Positions 53,474 to 63,053 of a DNA stretch of 64,000 bases are shown one piece after another. The stretch is taken from contig NZ_JAJTNP010000003.1 of the NCBI RefSeq assembly GCF_021311115.1, positions 243,632-307,631 on the forward strand, written 5' to 3'. A program made the position numbers and the translations under genes. Positions within the stretch are counted from its first letter, which is position 1; the number at the start of each line of letters is the position of its first letter. The notes below the pieces were generated by a model. It ran no database searches, was not told the origin of the DNA, and saw nothing but the letters and a program-made list of their open reading frames with translations. This DNA is from Chryseobacterium gwangjuense (GTDB taxonomy: Bacteria > Bacteroidota > Bacteroidia > Flavobacteriales > Weeksellaceae).

Positions 53474-56446
53474 ATGCGTAAAGAGACTCAAAAGTTGCTG
53501 GTTTTGTCACTGTTAGGATTAGTCAGTGTCAATCTAGCGGCTCAGCAAAAAGCTAAAAAAGATACCATCAAAAGTATTGATGAGGTAGTGGTAACCGCTC
53601 TGGGGATCAAAAGACAAGATCGATCTTTAGGATATGTAGCAGAAACTATTAAATCTGATGAATTGTTGGAAACACAAAACAACAACTGGTCACAGGCTTT
53701 GGAGGGTAAAATTGCCGGTTTGAAAATTCAGACAGCAGGAGCAGGACCTTTGGGAAGCTCATTAATAAAACTTCGTGGAGATATTTCCATGAATGCAGAT
53801 CAAAACAATGCTTTAATTGTTGTAGATGGTGTTCCGTTGAACAATAACACAACAGGAACAGGTTTCTCAGCGTATGGAGCAGGTTCCAAAGCAGACTTGC
53901 CCATCGATTACGGAAACGGAATCAATACCATTAATCCAGATGATATTGAATCAATCACGGTTTTAAAAGGTTCTACAGCATCAGCTCTGTATGGATCCAG
54001 AGGAGCGGCAGGAGCTGTAATGATTACTACAAAATCCGGTAAAACCAAGAAAGGAAAAATTCAGGTGACTTTGAACTCTTATTCAAGTTATGATACCGTT
54101 TTGAAGTGGCCGGATTATCAGTATGAATACGGTCAGGGAACAATGCAGAAAGATACGAGCGGAAATTATTTTTACTCTTACGGAGCTTCAGCAGACGGTG
54201 TCAGTACAGGGGGAACGAGTAGTGCTTTCGGACCGAAATTTAATGGACAGTATTATTTCCAGTATGATCCTGCAACAGAAGGACAAAGTGCAACAAGACA
54301 GTTGTGGCAGCCTTACAAAGATAATATCAAAGGTTTCTGGAAAACGGGAACTACTTTTTCTAATAATATTGCTATTGAAAGCTCAAACGAAACAACATCT
54401 TTCAGAACATCTTTAACGTATTTAAAGAACGAATGGATGATGCCTAATACAGGATTCGACAGGTTTAATGCGGCATTTTCATTCGATCATAAAATAAATG
54501 AAAAAGTAAAAGTTGGCGTTAAATTTAATTATAATAAAACAAAAAGCGACAATTTACCAGCGACGGGATACAGTAATCAATCGATCTCCTATTTCATGAT
54601 TTTCCAAAATCCGAATGTTGATTTATCTTGGTATGCACCGATTTGGAAGAAAGGAAAAGAACAGGTTGATCAGGTTCACCCGTTTAGCTCATTTATCGAC
54701 AACCCTTATTTGATCGCATATGAAATGTTGAATGGTGTTGATAAAAACTTCATCACAGGTAACGTAAACCTTAATTATAAAATTACCAAAAACTTTGACG
54801 TGATGTTGAGGTCCGGGATGGAGCTCAACAACGAATTACGTACTCAGAAAAGACCTTGGAGCTCTGCCAACTATCTTCAGGGAATGTACAGAGAACAGCA
54901 TATCAGGTTGATGGATTTAAATAATGATGTATTATTTACGTACAAAAATAAATTTAACGACTTTGATTTCAGTGCTTCAGCGGGAGGAAATATCCGTTAT
55001 ACAGAATATAAGATGTATGATTATCTGGCAGACGGATTGCTGAAACCGGGTGTTTATACAATGCCAAATGGTATTTCAAATATTACAAAATTTGCAAAGC
55101 CGGGAGATAAGCAGGTAAACAGTACCTATGCTTTAGCTTCTCTTGGGTATCAAAATAAGATGTTCTTAGACCTTACGGCAAGAAATGACTGGAGTAGTAC
55201 ACTTCCTAAGGAAAACCGTTCTTATTTCTATCCATCGGTAGCAACGTCATTTATTCTTTCTGATATTTTCAATTTTACTTCTCAGAAATTCAATTACTGG
55301 AAATTGAGAGCTTCATGGTCAAAAGTTGGAAATGACACAGATCCTTATTTATTGATTAAATATTATAATAATAGTGATTTTAACGGTTCTGTAGAATCAC
55401 CGTCATTATATCCGAATCCGAATCTTAGACCCAATATGATTACGAATATCGAGGCAGGAATGGATTTCAGTATTCTTAAAAACAGAATTAATTATTCCGT
55501 TACAACATACCAAAGTAATTCCAAAGATCAGATTGTGAAAATCCCGACATTATGGGAAACAGGTTATAGTAACAGAATGATTAATGCAGGAGAAGTGAGA
55601 AACAGAGGTATTGAAATGACATTAAATACATTCCCTGTTAAAAATAAAAACTTCTCTTGGAGTGTAAATGCAAACTGGTCAATGAACAGAAACAAAATCC
55701 TTTCTCTTCCTGACGAATTTCACGGTGAGCCTTATACCATGGCAAGTGTAGGAGGTGTGGTGTATTATAATGCATTTGTAGGTGGATCTTTAGGAGATAT
55801 GTACGGTTATGGATTAATGTATTCTCCGGATGGACAAGTGGTTTATGGAAGTGATGGTTTAACGGCGAAACCGACTCAGATGAAGAAAATAGGAAATGCT
55901 TATCCAAAATGGAGAGCAGGTCTTCAAAATGAGTTCAAATACAAAGGAATTACCGTAAGCTTCTCGTTCGATGGACAATATAAAGGAATGGCATATTCGC
56001 AGTCTCACCATAAAATGACCGAACAAGGAAAGCTTGAACATACATTGATCGGAAGAGATAATCCTGGTGGTTTGATCGTTGGAGCAGGAGTTGTTCAGAA
56101 TCCTGACGGTTCATTCTCTCCGAATACAAAAGGAGTGTTGGTATCCGCTTATTATGCAGATTATTACAGAAGAGCCAACGTAGAAACGAATACATTCGAT
56201 ACTTCTTTCATCAAATTAAGAGATGCCAGAATTGCATATTCTTTCCCGAAAAGTGTTACTGAGCAGCTGAAACTTACAGATCTGACCTTGGCATTATTCG
56301 GAAGAAACCTTTGGATGTGGACGAAATTCCCATTATTCGATCCGGAGGCAGCGACCTTGAACGACAATCAAATTACACCGGGTGTTGAAATGGGGCAATT
56401 ACCTACCGCAAGAACAGTGGGTATTCAGCTTAATGTTAAATTCTAA
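53474..56446 (+). CDS. SusC/RagA family TonB-linked outer membrane transporter
   Basis: 990 residues. Signal peptide (MRKETQKLLVLSLLGLVSVNLAAQ), TonB-box-like IDEVVVTALGIKR at about 35-50, plug domain to about 180 (LKIQTAGAGPLGSSLIKLRGD; SITVLKGSTASALYGSRGAAGAVMITTK), then a beta-barrel ending in the terminal Phe motif TVGIQLNVKF. Unlike most SusC proteins it has no carboxypeptidase-like domain between signal peptide and TonB box. It works with the SusD lipoprotein encoded 11 bp downstream to import a large substrate, here probably an organophosphate or phospho-oligomer. Confidence 0.95.
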   Translation: MRKETQKLLVLSLLGLVSVNLAAQQKAKKDTIKSIDEVVVTALGIKRQDRSLGYVAETIKSDELLETQNNNWSQALEGKIAGLKIQTAGAGPLGSSLIKLRGDISMNADQNNALIVVDGVPLNNNTTGTGFSAYGAGSKADLPIDYGNGINTINPDDIESITVLKGSTASALYGSRGAAGAVMITTKSGKTKKGKIQVTLNSYSSYDTVLKWPDYQYEYGQGTMQKDTSGNYFYSYGASADGVSTGGTSSAFGPKFNGQYYFQYDPATEGQSATRQLWQPYKDNIKGFWKTGTTFSNNIAIESSNETTSFRTSLTYLKNEWMMPNTGFDRFNAAFSFDHKINEKVKVGVKFNYNKTKSDNLPATGYSNQSISYFMIFQNPNVDLSWYAPIWKKGKEQVDQVHPFSSFIDNPYLIAYEMLNGVDKNFITGNVNLNYKITKNFDVMLRSGMELNNELRTQKRPWSSANYLQGMYREQHIRLMDLNNDVLFTYKNKFNDFDFSASAGGNIRYTEYKMYDYLADGLLKPGVYTMPNGISNITKFAKPGDKQVNSTYALASLGYQNKMFLDLTARNDWSSTLPKENRSYFYPSVATSFILSDIFNFTSQKFNYWKLRASWSKVGNDTDPYLLIKYYNNSDFNGSVESPSLYPNPNLRPNMITNIEAGMDFSILKNRINYSVTTYQSNSKDQIVKIPTLWETGYSNRMINAGEVRNRGIEMTLNTFPVKNKNFSWSVNANWSMNRNKILSLPDEFHGEPYTMASVGGVVYYNAFVGGSLGDMYGYGLMYSPDGQVVYGSDGLTAKPTQMKKIGNAYPKWRAGLQNEFKYKGITVSFSFDGQYKGMAYSQSHHKMTEQGKLEHTLIGRDNPGGLIVGAGVVQNPDGSFSPNTKGVLVSAYYADYYRRANVETNTFDTSFIKLRDARIAYSFPKSVTEQLKLTDLTLALFGRNLWMWTKFPLFDPEAATLNDNQITPGVEMGQLPTARTVGIQLNVKF

Positions 56447-56457
56447 AATTTAAAAAC

Positions 56458-57912
56458 ATGAAAAAATTACTTTTAAATACATTATTAATTGCAGGAATTG
56501 GCCTAGTTGCCATCTCTTGCGGAAGAAATCTGGATGAGGTAAATGTTGATGAAAGCCGAATCAGCGAACCTGTTGCGTCAAAATTATTGGTTCCTATTCA
56601 GTATAATATGTCGGCGGTGAATTATATGAGAGCCAATGATTTTACCTTCGATATTATGCAGGTTTCTCTTGATTTTCCGAATGAAGGAAATTCTTTAAGC
56701 AGGTATTATTTAACAGAAAATACAGGTGCCGGTTTCTGGAATAACAGTTACAAATGGCTAAAGCAGATCAAAGACATGAGATTTGCAGCACAAAGAGATA
56801 ATGACCCTAACTATTTGGCGATTTCAATGGTTTTAAATGCATGGGTGTATTCTAACCTTACCGATACATATGGTGATGTTCCGTTTTCACAGGCTTCAGC
56901 TTTGGATGATGGGATTTCACAGCCAAAATTTGATAAGCAGAAAGATATTTATGTTGCTTTATTAGATGAATTAAAAACCGCAAATTCACTTTTTGTTACA
57001 ACAAAAACATTAATGGGCTCAGACCTTTTCTATAAGGCAGAAAGTGATATCAACGGAATCACAAACTGGAAAAAATTCTGTAATTCTCTTTCACTAAGAT
57101 TATTGACGAGGATTTTAAGCAAAAATGGAGAAGTAAACGTTAATGCAAGAATTCAGGAGATCATTAATAATCCTACAACATATCCGATTTTCCAGAGTAA
57201 TGCAGAAACGGCAAAAGTAGCTGTAACGGGAGTTGCCCCGCTTCTTCCGCCTATTGCAAGACCTCAGGATTTTACAACGGGAAGAGCTGCTTCAGCATTT
57301 TTTGTTGAAACATTAAAAGCAAATAACGATCCTAGAATGGCACTGTTTTTTAGTCAGGCTAAAAATATTGCACCACCTCAGGCAAATATTGGCTATAAAG
57401 GGGCTCCGTCTGGTTATGTTTTTGGGACGACTTTCGATTATCAACCCTCAAATATGAATCAAAATTTGGCAAAAGCTCCTTTAAATATTCTGGTGTATCC
57501 TTATGCTGAATTACAGTTTATCCTTTCGGAATTAGCATTCAAAGGAGTTATTCCTGGAAATGCTCAGACTTTCTACGAAAATGGGGTGAAAGCTACCATT
57601 GAACAATGGGGATCTACAGTACCGGCAAACTATTTTACCAATACCAATGTGGCTTATAATGGAACTTTAGAGAGAATTATGCTTCAGAAATATGTGTCAT
57701 TATTCTTTGTAGATCAGCAGCAATGGTTTGAAAAAAGAAGAACAGGTTTCCCGATATTACCTAACAACGGAGGTCTTTTAAATAACGGACAGCTTCCATC
57801 AAGATTAATGTATCCTCCAAATCCTAGAGTTTTGAATACGGCTAATTATCAGGCGGCAGTTCAGCAAATGGGAGGTGATGACATCAATGTAAAAGTTTGG
57901 TGGAATAAGTAA
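56458..57912 (+). CDS. SusD/RagB family outer membrane lipoprotein (SusD-like_2)
   Basis: 484 residues with lipobox (AISCGRNLDEVN, Cys at about 21). The helical TPR-like SusD scaffold is seen in NAWVYSNLTDTYGDVPFSQA and in the C-terminal ILVYPYAELQFILSELAFKG and FVDQQQWFEKRRTGFP. The form matches the SusD-like subfamily that goes with non-glycan SusC proteins. It forms the lid of the SusC pore at the cell surface. Operon with SusC and the phosphoesterase. Confidence 0.93.
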   Translation: MKKLLLNTLLIAGIGLVAISCGRNLDEVNVDESRISEPVASKLLVPIQYNMSAVNYMRANDFTFDIMQVSLDFPNEGNSLSRYYLTENTGAGFWNNSYKWLKQIKDMRFAAQRDNDPNYLAISMVLNAWVYSNLTDTYGDVPFSQASALDDGISQPKFDKQKDIYVALLDELKTANSLFVTTKTLMGSDLFYKAESDINGITNWKKFCNSLSLRLLTRILSKNGEVNVNARIQEIINNPTTYPIFQSNAETAKVAVTGVAPLLPPIARPQDFTTGRAASAFFVETLKANNDPRMALFFSQAKNIAPPQANIGYKGAPSGYVFGTTFDYQPSNMNQNLAKAPLNILVYPYAELQFILSELAFKGVIPGNAQTFYENGVKATIEQWGSTVPANYFTNTNVAYNGTLERIMLQKYVSLFFVDQQQWFEKRRTGFPILPNNGGLLNNGQLPSRLMYPPNPRVLNTANYQAAVQQMGGDDINVKVWWNK

Positions 57913-57939
57913 ATGGATTAATTCTTTAAGCAAAAAACA

Positions 57940-59523
57940 ATGAATATAAAATTTTTAATGCCGTGCCTGTTAATTTCTGCGATGGCATTCTCACAAGCTT
58001 CTGTTTCGGGGTATGTATTTGAAGACAGCAACAAAAATCAGAAGAAGGAAAACAAAGAAAAAGGAATTGATGGAGTAGCGGTTTCCAATGGAGAGCAGGT
58101 TGTTTTAACAGATAAAAACGGGAGATACAGCTTACCGGTTCAGGATGGGCAAACGATTTTTGTCATCAAACCTTCTGGATATATGACTCCGGTAAATGAA
58201 AACAATTTACCTCAATATTATTATCAGTATAAACCAAAAGGCTCGCCTGCAGATTTTAAATACAAAGGTTCTGTTCCAACCGGAGAACTTCCGAAAGAGA
58301 TCAACTTTGCTTTAAACAAGCAAAACGAAAGTAAAAACTTCGACATTTTGGTTTTCGGAGATCCACAGCCTTACACAGAAAAACAATTGGATTATTTTAA
58401 AAGAGCCATTGTAAATGAAGTGAAGACAACCAAGAAAAATGCAGTGCTGGGAATCAGTTTAGGAGATTTGGTAGGAGACAATTTAAGTCTACAAAAACCT
58501 TATGCAGATGTAATGAAAGAAATCGGTTTGCCTTGGTATAACGTAATGGGTAACCATGATATGAATTACGAAGCGAAAGAAGATATGCTTTCAGACGAAA
58601 CCTTTGAATCCAACTTCGGTCCTGCAAACTACTCTTTCAACTATGGAAACGTACATTTCATTGTGTTGGATGATATTTTATACCCCGATCCAAGAGATGG
58701 AAAAGGATATTGGGGAGGTTTCCGTGAAGATCAGATGAAATTTGTTGAAAATGATTTGAAATTGGTGGACAAAAACAAACTGATCGTTGTTTCTTTCCAT
58801 ATTCCGTTGGAGCATAAAAATGAAGATAATTTCAGAAATTCAGACCGTCAGAAATTATTTGATTATTTAATGCCTTTCCAAAATGCTTTGATTTTATCGG
58901 CTCACACGCATATTCAGCAACAACTTTTCTACGGAAAAACAGCAGGCTGGAATGGTTCAAAAGATCTCCATGAATATAATGTCGGAACGACTTGTGGAGA
59001 TTGGTGGTCCGGAACTTCAGATGACTTGGGACTGCCGACTTCAACGATGAGAGATGGTACGGCAAAAGGATATTCTTTTATCAGTTTCAATGATAATCAA
59101 TATAAAGTTAAATATAAAACGGCGGGGAAACCGGAAGATTATCAGATTAATTTATACGTTCCGAAAGTAATTCCTTATCTGTCAAAAACTTCTGCAAAAA
59201 TCTTGGCTAATTTCTTTATGGGAAGCAAAAAAGACAAAGTAGAATACAGAATTGATGATGAAAAGTGGGAAACAATGGAATACGATGAAACAGTTGACCC
59301 GAATTTTGTAATGTCGGTGTTCAAATGGGATACCACACAGAATCTTTTCCCTGGAAGAAGACCTTCTAATCCGGAAATTTCAAAACACATCTGGACAGGA
59401 GATTTTTCAAAAAAACTTTCTTTAGGAAAACATAAGGTTGAGGTAAGAGCGACGGACATGTATGGAAATCAGTTCTCAACATCACAAGAATTTGAGGTTC
59501 AAAACTCAATTCTAATTCCTTAG
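57940..59523 (+). CDS. Calcineurin-like metallophosphoesterase, secreted
   Basis: 527 residues with signal peptide (MNIKFLMPCLLISAMAFSQ). First a transthyretin-like beta domain (about 20-110, SVSGYVFEDSNKNQK and LTDKNGRYSLPV), then the metallophosphoesterase domain: FDILVFGDPQPY, ISLGDLVGDN, VMGNHDMNY, VSFHIPLEH and LSAHTHIQQ give the full two-metal set. A C-terminal beta domain ends it. It is probably periplasmic or surface exposed and hydrolyses phosphoesters brought by the SusC/D pair. Third gene of the operon, 27 bp after SusD. Confidence 0.9.
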   Translation: MNIKFLMPCLLISAMAFSQASVSGYVFEDSNKNQKKENKEKGIDGVAVSNGEQVVLTDKNGRYSLPVQDGQTIFVIKPSGYMTPVNENNLPQYYYQYKPKGSPADFKYKGSVPTGELPKEINFALNKQNESKNFDILVFGDPQPYTEKQLDYFKRAIVNEVKTTKKNAVLGISLGDLVGDNLSLQKPYADVMKEIGLPWYNVMGNHDMNYEAKEDMLSDETFESNFGPANYSFNYGNVHFIVLDDILYPDPRDGKGYWGGFREDQMKFVENDLKLVDKNKLIVVSFHIPLEHKNEDNFRNSDRQKLFDYLMPFQNALILSAHTHIQQQLFYGKTAGWNGSKDLHEYNVGTTCGDWWSGTSDDLGLPTSTMRDGTAKGYSFISFNDNQYKVKYKTAGKPEDYQINLYVPKVIPYLSKTSAKILANFFMGSKKDKVEYRIDDEKWETMEYDETVDPNFVMSVFKWDTTQNLFPGRRPSNPEISKHIWTGDFSKKLSLGKHKVEVRATDMYGNQFSTSQEFEVQNSILIP

Positions 59524-59551
59524 TTTTCATTTTTTACTATACTTTCAAAAG

Positions 59552-59580
59552 AAGCCGGCCCTTGTGGGTCGGTTTTGTTT
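59552..59580 (+). terminator. Terminator of the SusC/SusD/phosphoesterase operon
   Basis: CCGGCCC-TTGT-GGGTCGG stem with one G-T pair and TTTTGTTTTT tail, 28 bases after the stop. Confidence 0.8.
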
Positions 59581-59719
59581 TTAATAAATAGACTGATATT
59601 GTGGTTGATATTGGATTTTATATTGAGTTTGGAGAAATATTTTTTATAAAATTTTATCTTTCATCTGTATTATCCAAATCACTTTTGTAAATTTGCTTAA
59701 ACGAATAAATAGCATTGAT

Positions 59720-60433
59720 ATGAATGTAAGCGGAAAAAATGCCATCATTACTGGAGGAGGAAGAGGATTGGGGAAAGCGGTAGCTTTAGCATTGGCAAAT
59801 GAAGGAGTAAACATAGGAATTACAGGAAGAAATGAGGAGAATTTAAGAAGTACGGTAGAAGAAATCAAAAATATCGGGGTGAAAGCAGCATATGCTGTTT
59901 TTTCTATTGATCATGAAGTAGAAGTAAAATCCGGAATTGAATCTTTGGCAGAACAATTGGGCGGAGTAGATATTTTGATTAATAATGCAGGAATCGGTGA
60001 TTTCGGATCTATCGAAGAAATGCCTTCTGAAACTTGGGAACAGGTAATTAAAACCAATCTTTTCGGGGTGTATTATGCAGCAAAAGCAGTATACCCGTTC
60101 ATGAAAGCAAAAGGAGAAGGGGATATTGTAAACGTAGCATCAACGGCAGGATTGAAAGGCGGACCGAATATGTCAGCTTATGCAGCTTCAAAAGCAGCTG
60201 TGGTTTCATTATCACAATCTATGATGGCGGAATGGAGAAAACAAAATATTCGTGTAATCACGCTTACACCAAGTACCATTGCTTCAGATATGTCGATTCA
60301 GGGAGGTTTAACAGATGGAAACCCGGCAAAAGTACTTCAACCGGAAGATTTTGCAGAATGGGTAAGAGATATCCTGAAAATGAACAGAAGAGCGTTGATC
60401 GCAAATGGTTCAATTTTCTCTACCAATCCATAA
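59720..60433 (+). CDS. Short-chain dehydrogenase, 3-ketoacyl-ACP reductase-like
   Basis: 237 residues from ATG 59720 (the frame extends to a TTG at 59693, but the classical start MNVSGKNAIITGGGRGLG is at 59720). NAD(P) loop TGGGRGLG; DILINNAGIG; catalytic Ser in VASTAG and Tyr-Lys in AYAASKAAV. FabG-like architecture, but with no fatty-acid genes near, so the substrate could be another ketone. Single gene. Confidence 0.9.
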   Translation: MNVSGKNAIITGGGRGLGKAVALALANEGVNIGITGRNEENLRSTVEEIKNIGVKAAYAVFSIDHEVEVKSGIESLAEQLGGVDILINNAGIGDFGSIEEMPSETWEQVIKTNLFGVYYAAKAVYPFMKAKGEGDIVNVASTAGLKGGPNMSAYAASKAAVVSLSQSMMAEWRKQNIRVITLTPSTIASDMSIQGGLTDGNPAKVLQPEDFAEWVRDILKMNRRALIANGSIFSTNP

Positions 60434-60866
60434 AAAATAAAGTTAGGAATTAAATATTAGGAATTAGGAATTAGTTTTTAACTGCTAGCGGACTTCGGTT
60501 CGCTTTTTTTATGCTTATAAATTATCAACTATCAACTATTAACTATTACTTGAAGCTATTTCCCGCTTTCCATTACAATCTTTTTTTCAAAAAGGATTTT
60601 CATTACAATCGGGGCTAGGTTTTTTGTCTTTTATTTTTAAGAGACAACATAACCATAAAGTTTGTCATTCCGAAGGAATCTAGGCAAAGTTTCAAGGCAA
60701 GAACTTAAGAGACTCTTCCTTCATCAAAAATGATAAACTTATTAGATTATCTTTCTTGAGTGAAACGCCTTTGAGAGTTTAAAAACATATAGTAAGTCCA
60801 AAAATCTTTGCGTTTAAAAAAACATAAATCAAAAAAGTAGTTTTATTTTTGCAACAAATTATTCAC
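60434..60866 (+). repeat. Non-coding stretch of short repeats between the SDR gene and prmA
   Basis: No gene is seen. It holds repeats of TAGGAATTA (60446-60475), a terminator-like AGCGGAC-TTCG-GTTCGCT hairpin with T-run (60487-60510) serving the SDR gene, several copies of TATCAACTA (60518-60548), and a half copy of the TTTGTCATTCC dispersed element (60661-60684). The last 120 bases should include the prmA promoter. It looks like a landing site for small repeats. Confidence 0.6.
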
Positions 60867-61694
60867 ATGCAAAATTATTTAGAATTTGATTTCAAAATTT
60901 CTCCGCTCCAGCCTTGGAACGAAATATTAATGGCAGAGCTTATTGAGATAGGTTTTGACAGTTTTACAGAAGAGCTGGAAGGTATTTTAGGATATATTCA
61001 GAAAGATTTATTTAATGAAGAAGAATTGAAAGCTTTACCACTTTTTCAGAATAAAGAGGTGAAAATCGAATATACTTTCCAGGAAATGCCTAATATTAAC
61101 TGGAACGAAGAGTGGGAAAAGAATTTCGAACCGATCAATATTGATGATAAAGTATTAATCAGAGCAGAATTCCACGAATCTGTTCCGGGAATGCATGAAA
61201 TTATCATTCAGCCCAAAATGTCTTTCGGAACAGGACATCACCCGACGACACATTTGATGATCCAGCAGATGATGGATATTGATTTCAATGGCAAAAAAGT
61301 CCTGGATATGGGATGTGGAACTTCCGTATTGGCGATTTATGCAAAACAAATCGGAGCCGGAGATACAAAAGCAATCGATATCGACGAATGGTCAGTGGAA
61401 AACTCAAAAGAAAATGCAGTAAGAAACGATGTTGAGTTGGATATTGAATTGGGAACTGCCGACAGTTTAGGCAAAGATCATTATGACATCATTTTAGCAA
61501 ATATCAATAGAAATATTCTGATTTCAGACATTCCAACCTATGTTTCCGTGTTGAATGATGGAGGGAAACTATTATTGTCAGGATTGTGTTTCTTTGACGT
61601 TGATGATATTCTGGAAGTATGTAAAGAAAACGGCTTAGAGCTTAAAAAACAGCTTCAGAGAGAAGAGTGGGTAAGTCTGCTTCTTGAAAAATAA
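60867..61694 (+). CDS. prmA: Ribosomal protein L11 methyltransferase
   Basis: 275 residues (ATG 60867; a TTG at 60849 would extend it by six but gives an odd N-terminus). N-terminal substrate-recognition domain (about 1-100), then the SAM Rossmann domain: FGTGHHPTTHLMI, VLDMGCGTSVLAIYAKQIGA and the NINRNIL segment. Trimethylates ribosomal protein L11 in the cytoplasm. Normal length for the Bacteroidota form, slightly shorter than the E. coli one. Confidence 0.92.
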   Translation: MQNYLEFDFKISPLQPWNEILMAELIEIGFDSFTEELEGILGYIQKDLFNEEELKALPLFQNKEVKIEYTFQEMPNINWNEEWEKNFEPINIDDKVLIRAEFHESVPGMHEIIIQPKMSFGTGHHPTTHLMIQQMMDIDFNGKKVLDMGCGTSVLAIYAKQIGAGDTKAIDIDEWSVENSKENAVRNDVELDIELGTADSLGKDHYDIILANINRNILISDIPTYVSVLNDGGKLLLSGLCFFDVDDILEVCKENGLELKKQLQREEWVSLLLEK

Positions 61695-61710
61695 TTCACC
61701 AAATATTAAT

Positions 61711-62553
61711 ATGAAAACTTATTTTACCGCTTTACTGGTATTGATCATTCAGGTTTTATCAGCACAGGAGGAAAATGCGGTCTATGCTCACGGAATTTTT
61801 CATTTTGACGACAATAAATCTCAAAAAATATTTACCGACAAAACGAGAGTAAGGCTGGATCCCAATCTTGACGCTGAAATTTTAGATTCTCTGCAAACTA
61901 ATCAGCAAGTTCTTATTCTTAAAAAAGATGAAACCGTTCTTCAACTGGGAGAAAGAAGTGCTAATTGGTATAAAATTTCTTACCAAAAAGGTGATAAAGC
62001 TTCCGAAGGTTATGTTTGGGGCGGAAATCTTTGTGTAGGATACAGAAACAAGAATGGTTATGACTTTCTTTTCGGATTAACAAAAACGATCAAGAAAAAA
62101 GATAAAAAATATAATCAGGACTATGATCAAAACATTGCCAGCATAAAAGTGCTTGAAGGGAATGTATTGATTGATGAAGCCTCTTTTGACACAGGTTCCG
62201 GCGAAAGTCTGAGCTACAGTACATTCAATATTGAAAGCAATCATAAACTGCAAAATGTGGAACTGACATTGAAAGCCATGGTTTCCGGTGAAGCGTGTGG
62301 AATTGCAAGCTATGATCAGTATGTTCTTTTTAAAGATAAAAAACTGATTGCTCTTCCTCAGCTCATGAATGTTGGTGATGCAGATGTTTATTATCACAGT
62401 GAAGAATTTATTTTCCCGAACGATAAAGGTGGAATTCCAAATGCTTTTGTTTTTAAAATGGAGGAAATGGAAAAAGATGACAGAGATCGTGAAAAGAAGA
62501 AAAAAGCCTCAAAAACCTATCTTTGGGACGGAAATTCTTATCAATTGAAATAG
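61711..62553 (+). CDS. Secreted SH3-like domain protein, unknown
   Basis: 280 residues from ATG 61711 (the frame extends to a TTG at 61684 inside prmA). Signal peptide (MKTYFTALLVLIIQVLSAQ). A bacterial SH3-like part is seen at about 35-105 (TRVRLDPNLDAEILDSLQTNQQV, NWYKISYQ, GYVWGGNL). The rest is beta-rich with acidic loops (FDTGSGESL), and a charged Lys/Asp-rich tail (EEMEKDDRDREKKKK). SH3b proteins of this kind bind cell wall or partner proteins; role unknown. It is 16 bp after prmA. Confidence 0.75.
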   Translation: MKTYFTALLVLIIQVLSAQEENAVYAHGIFHFDDNKSQKIFTDKTRVRLDPNLDAEILDSLQTNQQVLILKKDETVLQLGERSANWYKISYQKGDKASEGYVWGGNLCVGYRNKNGYDFLFGLTKTIKKKDKKYNQDYDQNIASIKVLEGNVLIDEASFDTGSGESLSYSTFNIESNHKLQNVELTLKAMVSGEACGIASYDQYVLFKDKKLIALPQLMNVGDADVYYHSEEFIFPNDKGGIPNAFVFKMEEMEKDDRDREKKKKASKTYLWDGNSYQLK

Positions 62554-62576
62554 ATAACTTCTTTAATGATATATTT

Positions 62577-62612
62577 AAAAACCACTGTATATTTACGGTG
62601 GTTTTTATTTTA
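62577..62612 (+). terminator. Terminator after the SH3-like gene
   Basis: AACCAC / GTGGTT stem with a long inner loop, flanked by an A-run and TTTTTATTTT. 24 bases after the stop. Confidence 0.6.
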
Positions 62613-62669
62613 ACTAAATTAATTAGAATTTTAAATTTTAAAGAAAAAGGATATAAAAAGATATATAAA

Positions 62670-62700
62670 CAAAAAAACTCACAATAAAAATTGTGAGTTT
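62670..62700 (-). terminator. Terminator of tRNA-Arg (repeat copy 1)
   Basis: ACTCACAAT-AAAA-ATTGTGAGT with T-run on the minus strand, directly after tRNA-Arg(TCT). Exact copies stand at 63446-63478 and 63805-63835, each beside a truncated tRNA. Confidence 0.85.
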
Positions 62701-62704
62701 TATG

Positions 62705-62778
62705 TGAGCGCGAAAGGATTCGAACCTTTGACCGTCTGCTTAGAAGGCAGATGCTCTATCCAGCTGAGCTACGCACCC
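62705..62778 (-). tRNA. tRNA-Arg (TCT)
   Basis: Complete cloverleaf on the minus strand, 74 bases. Acceptor GGGTGCG pairs with CGCGCTC (two G-U pairs), discriminator A; D stem AGCTC/GAGC; anticodon arm TCTGC-CTTCTAA-GCAGA gives anticodon TCT; T arm AAAGG-TTCGAAT-CCTTT. It reads AGA/AGG. It follows tRNA-Pro in one transcript and is the parent-like sequence of the tRNA fragments at 63482 and 63840. Confidence 0.92.
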
Positions 62779-62811
62779 ATTAAATAATTTTGAGAAAATT
62801 ATTGAAAACTG

Positions 62812-62886
62812 TCGGGGCGGCAGGATTCGAACCTGCGACCTCCTGGTCCCAAACCAGGCGCGATGACCGGACTACGCTACGCCCCG
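62812..62886 (-). tRNA. tRNA-Pro (TGG)
   Basis: Complete cloverleaf on the minus strand, 75 bases. Acceptor CGGGGCG / CGCCCCG, discriminator A; anticodon arm CCTGG-TTTGGGA-CCAGG gives anticodon TGG; T arm GCAGG-TTCGAAT-CCTGC. First of the two tRNA genes in the transcript, 33 bases before tRNA-Arg. Confidence 0.92.
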
Positions 62887-63053
62887 ATTGAGGTCATCTT
62901 TTAACAAGAATTACCTTGTTTTTTGTGGGTGCAAATATAGAGTGTTTTTTTGAATTATAAAAATAAATTTGCAATAAATTTTCATTAATATTTTAGAAAT
63001 TCTTTTTTACTAGCTTTACATGATTAATAACCATTACTTTATACAGGATTTAT
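62887..63053 (-). promoter_or_regulatory. Promoter region of the tRNA-Pro/tRNA-Arg transcript
   Basis: On the minus strand a TATATTTG minus-7 box is at 62939-62932, followed by GCACCCAC, which is typical of strong stable-RNA promoters in Bacteroidota. It is about 45 bases before the mature tRNA-Pro. The remaining gap holds no gene and should carry the promoter of the small plus-strand gene at 63054. Confidence 0.5.
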
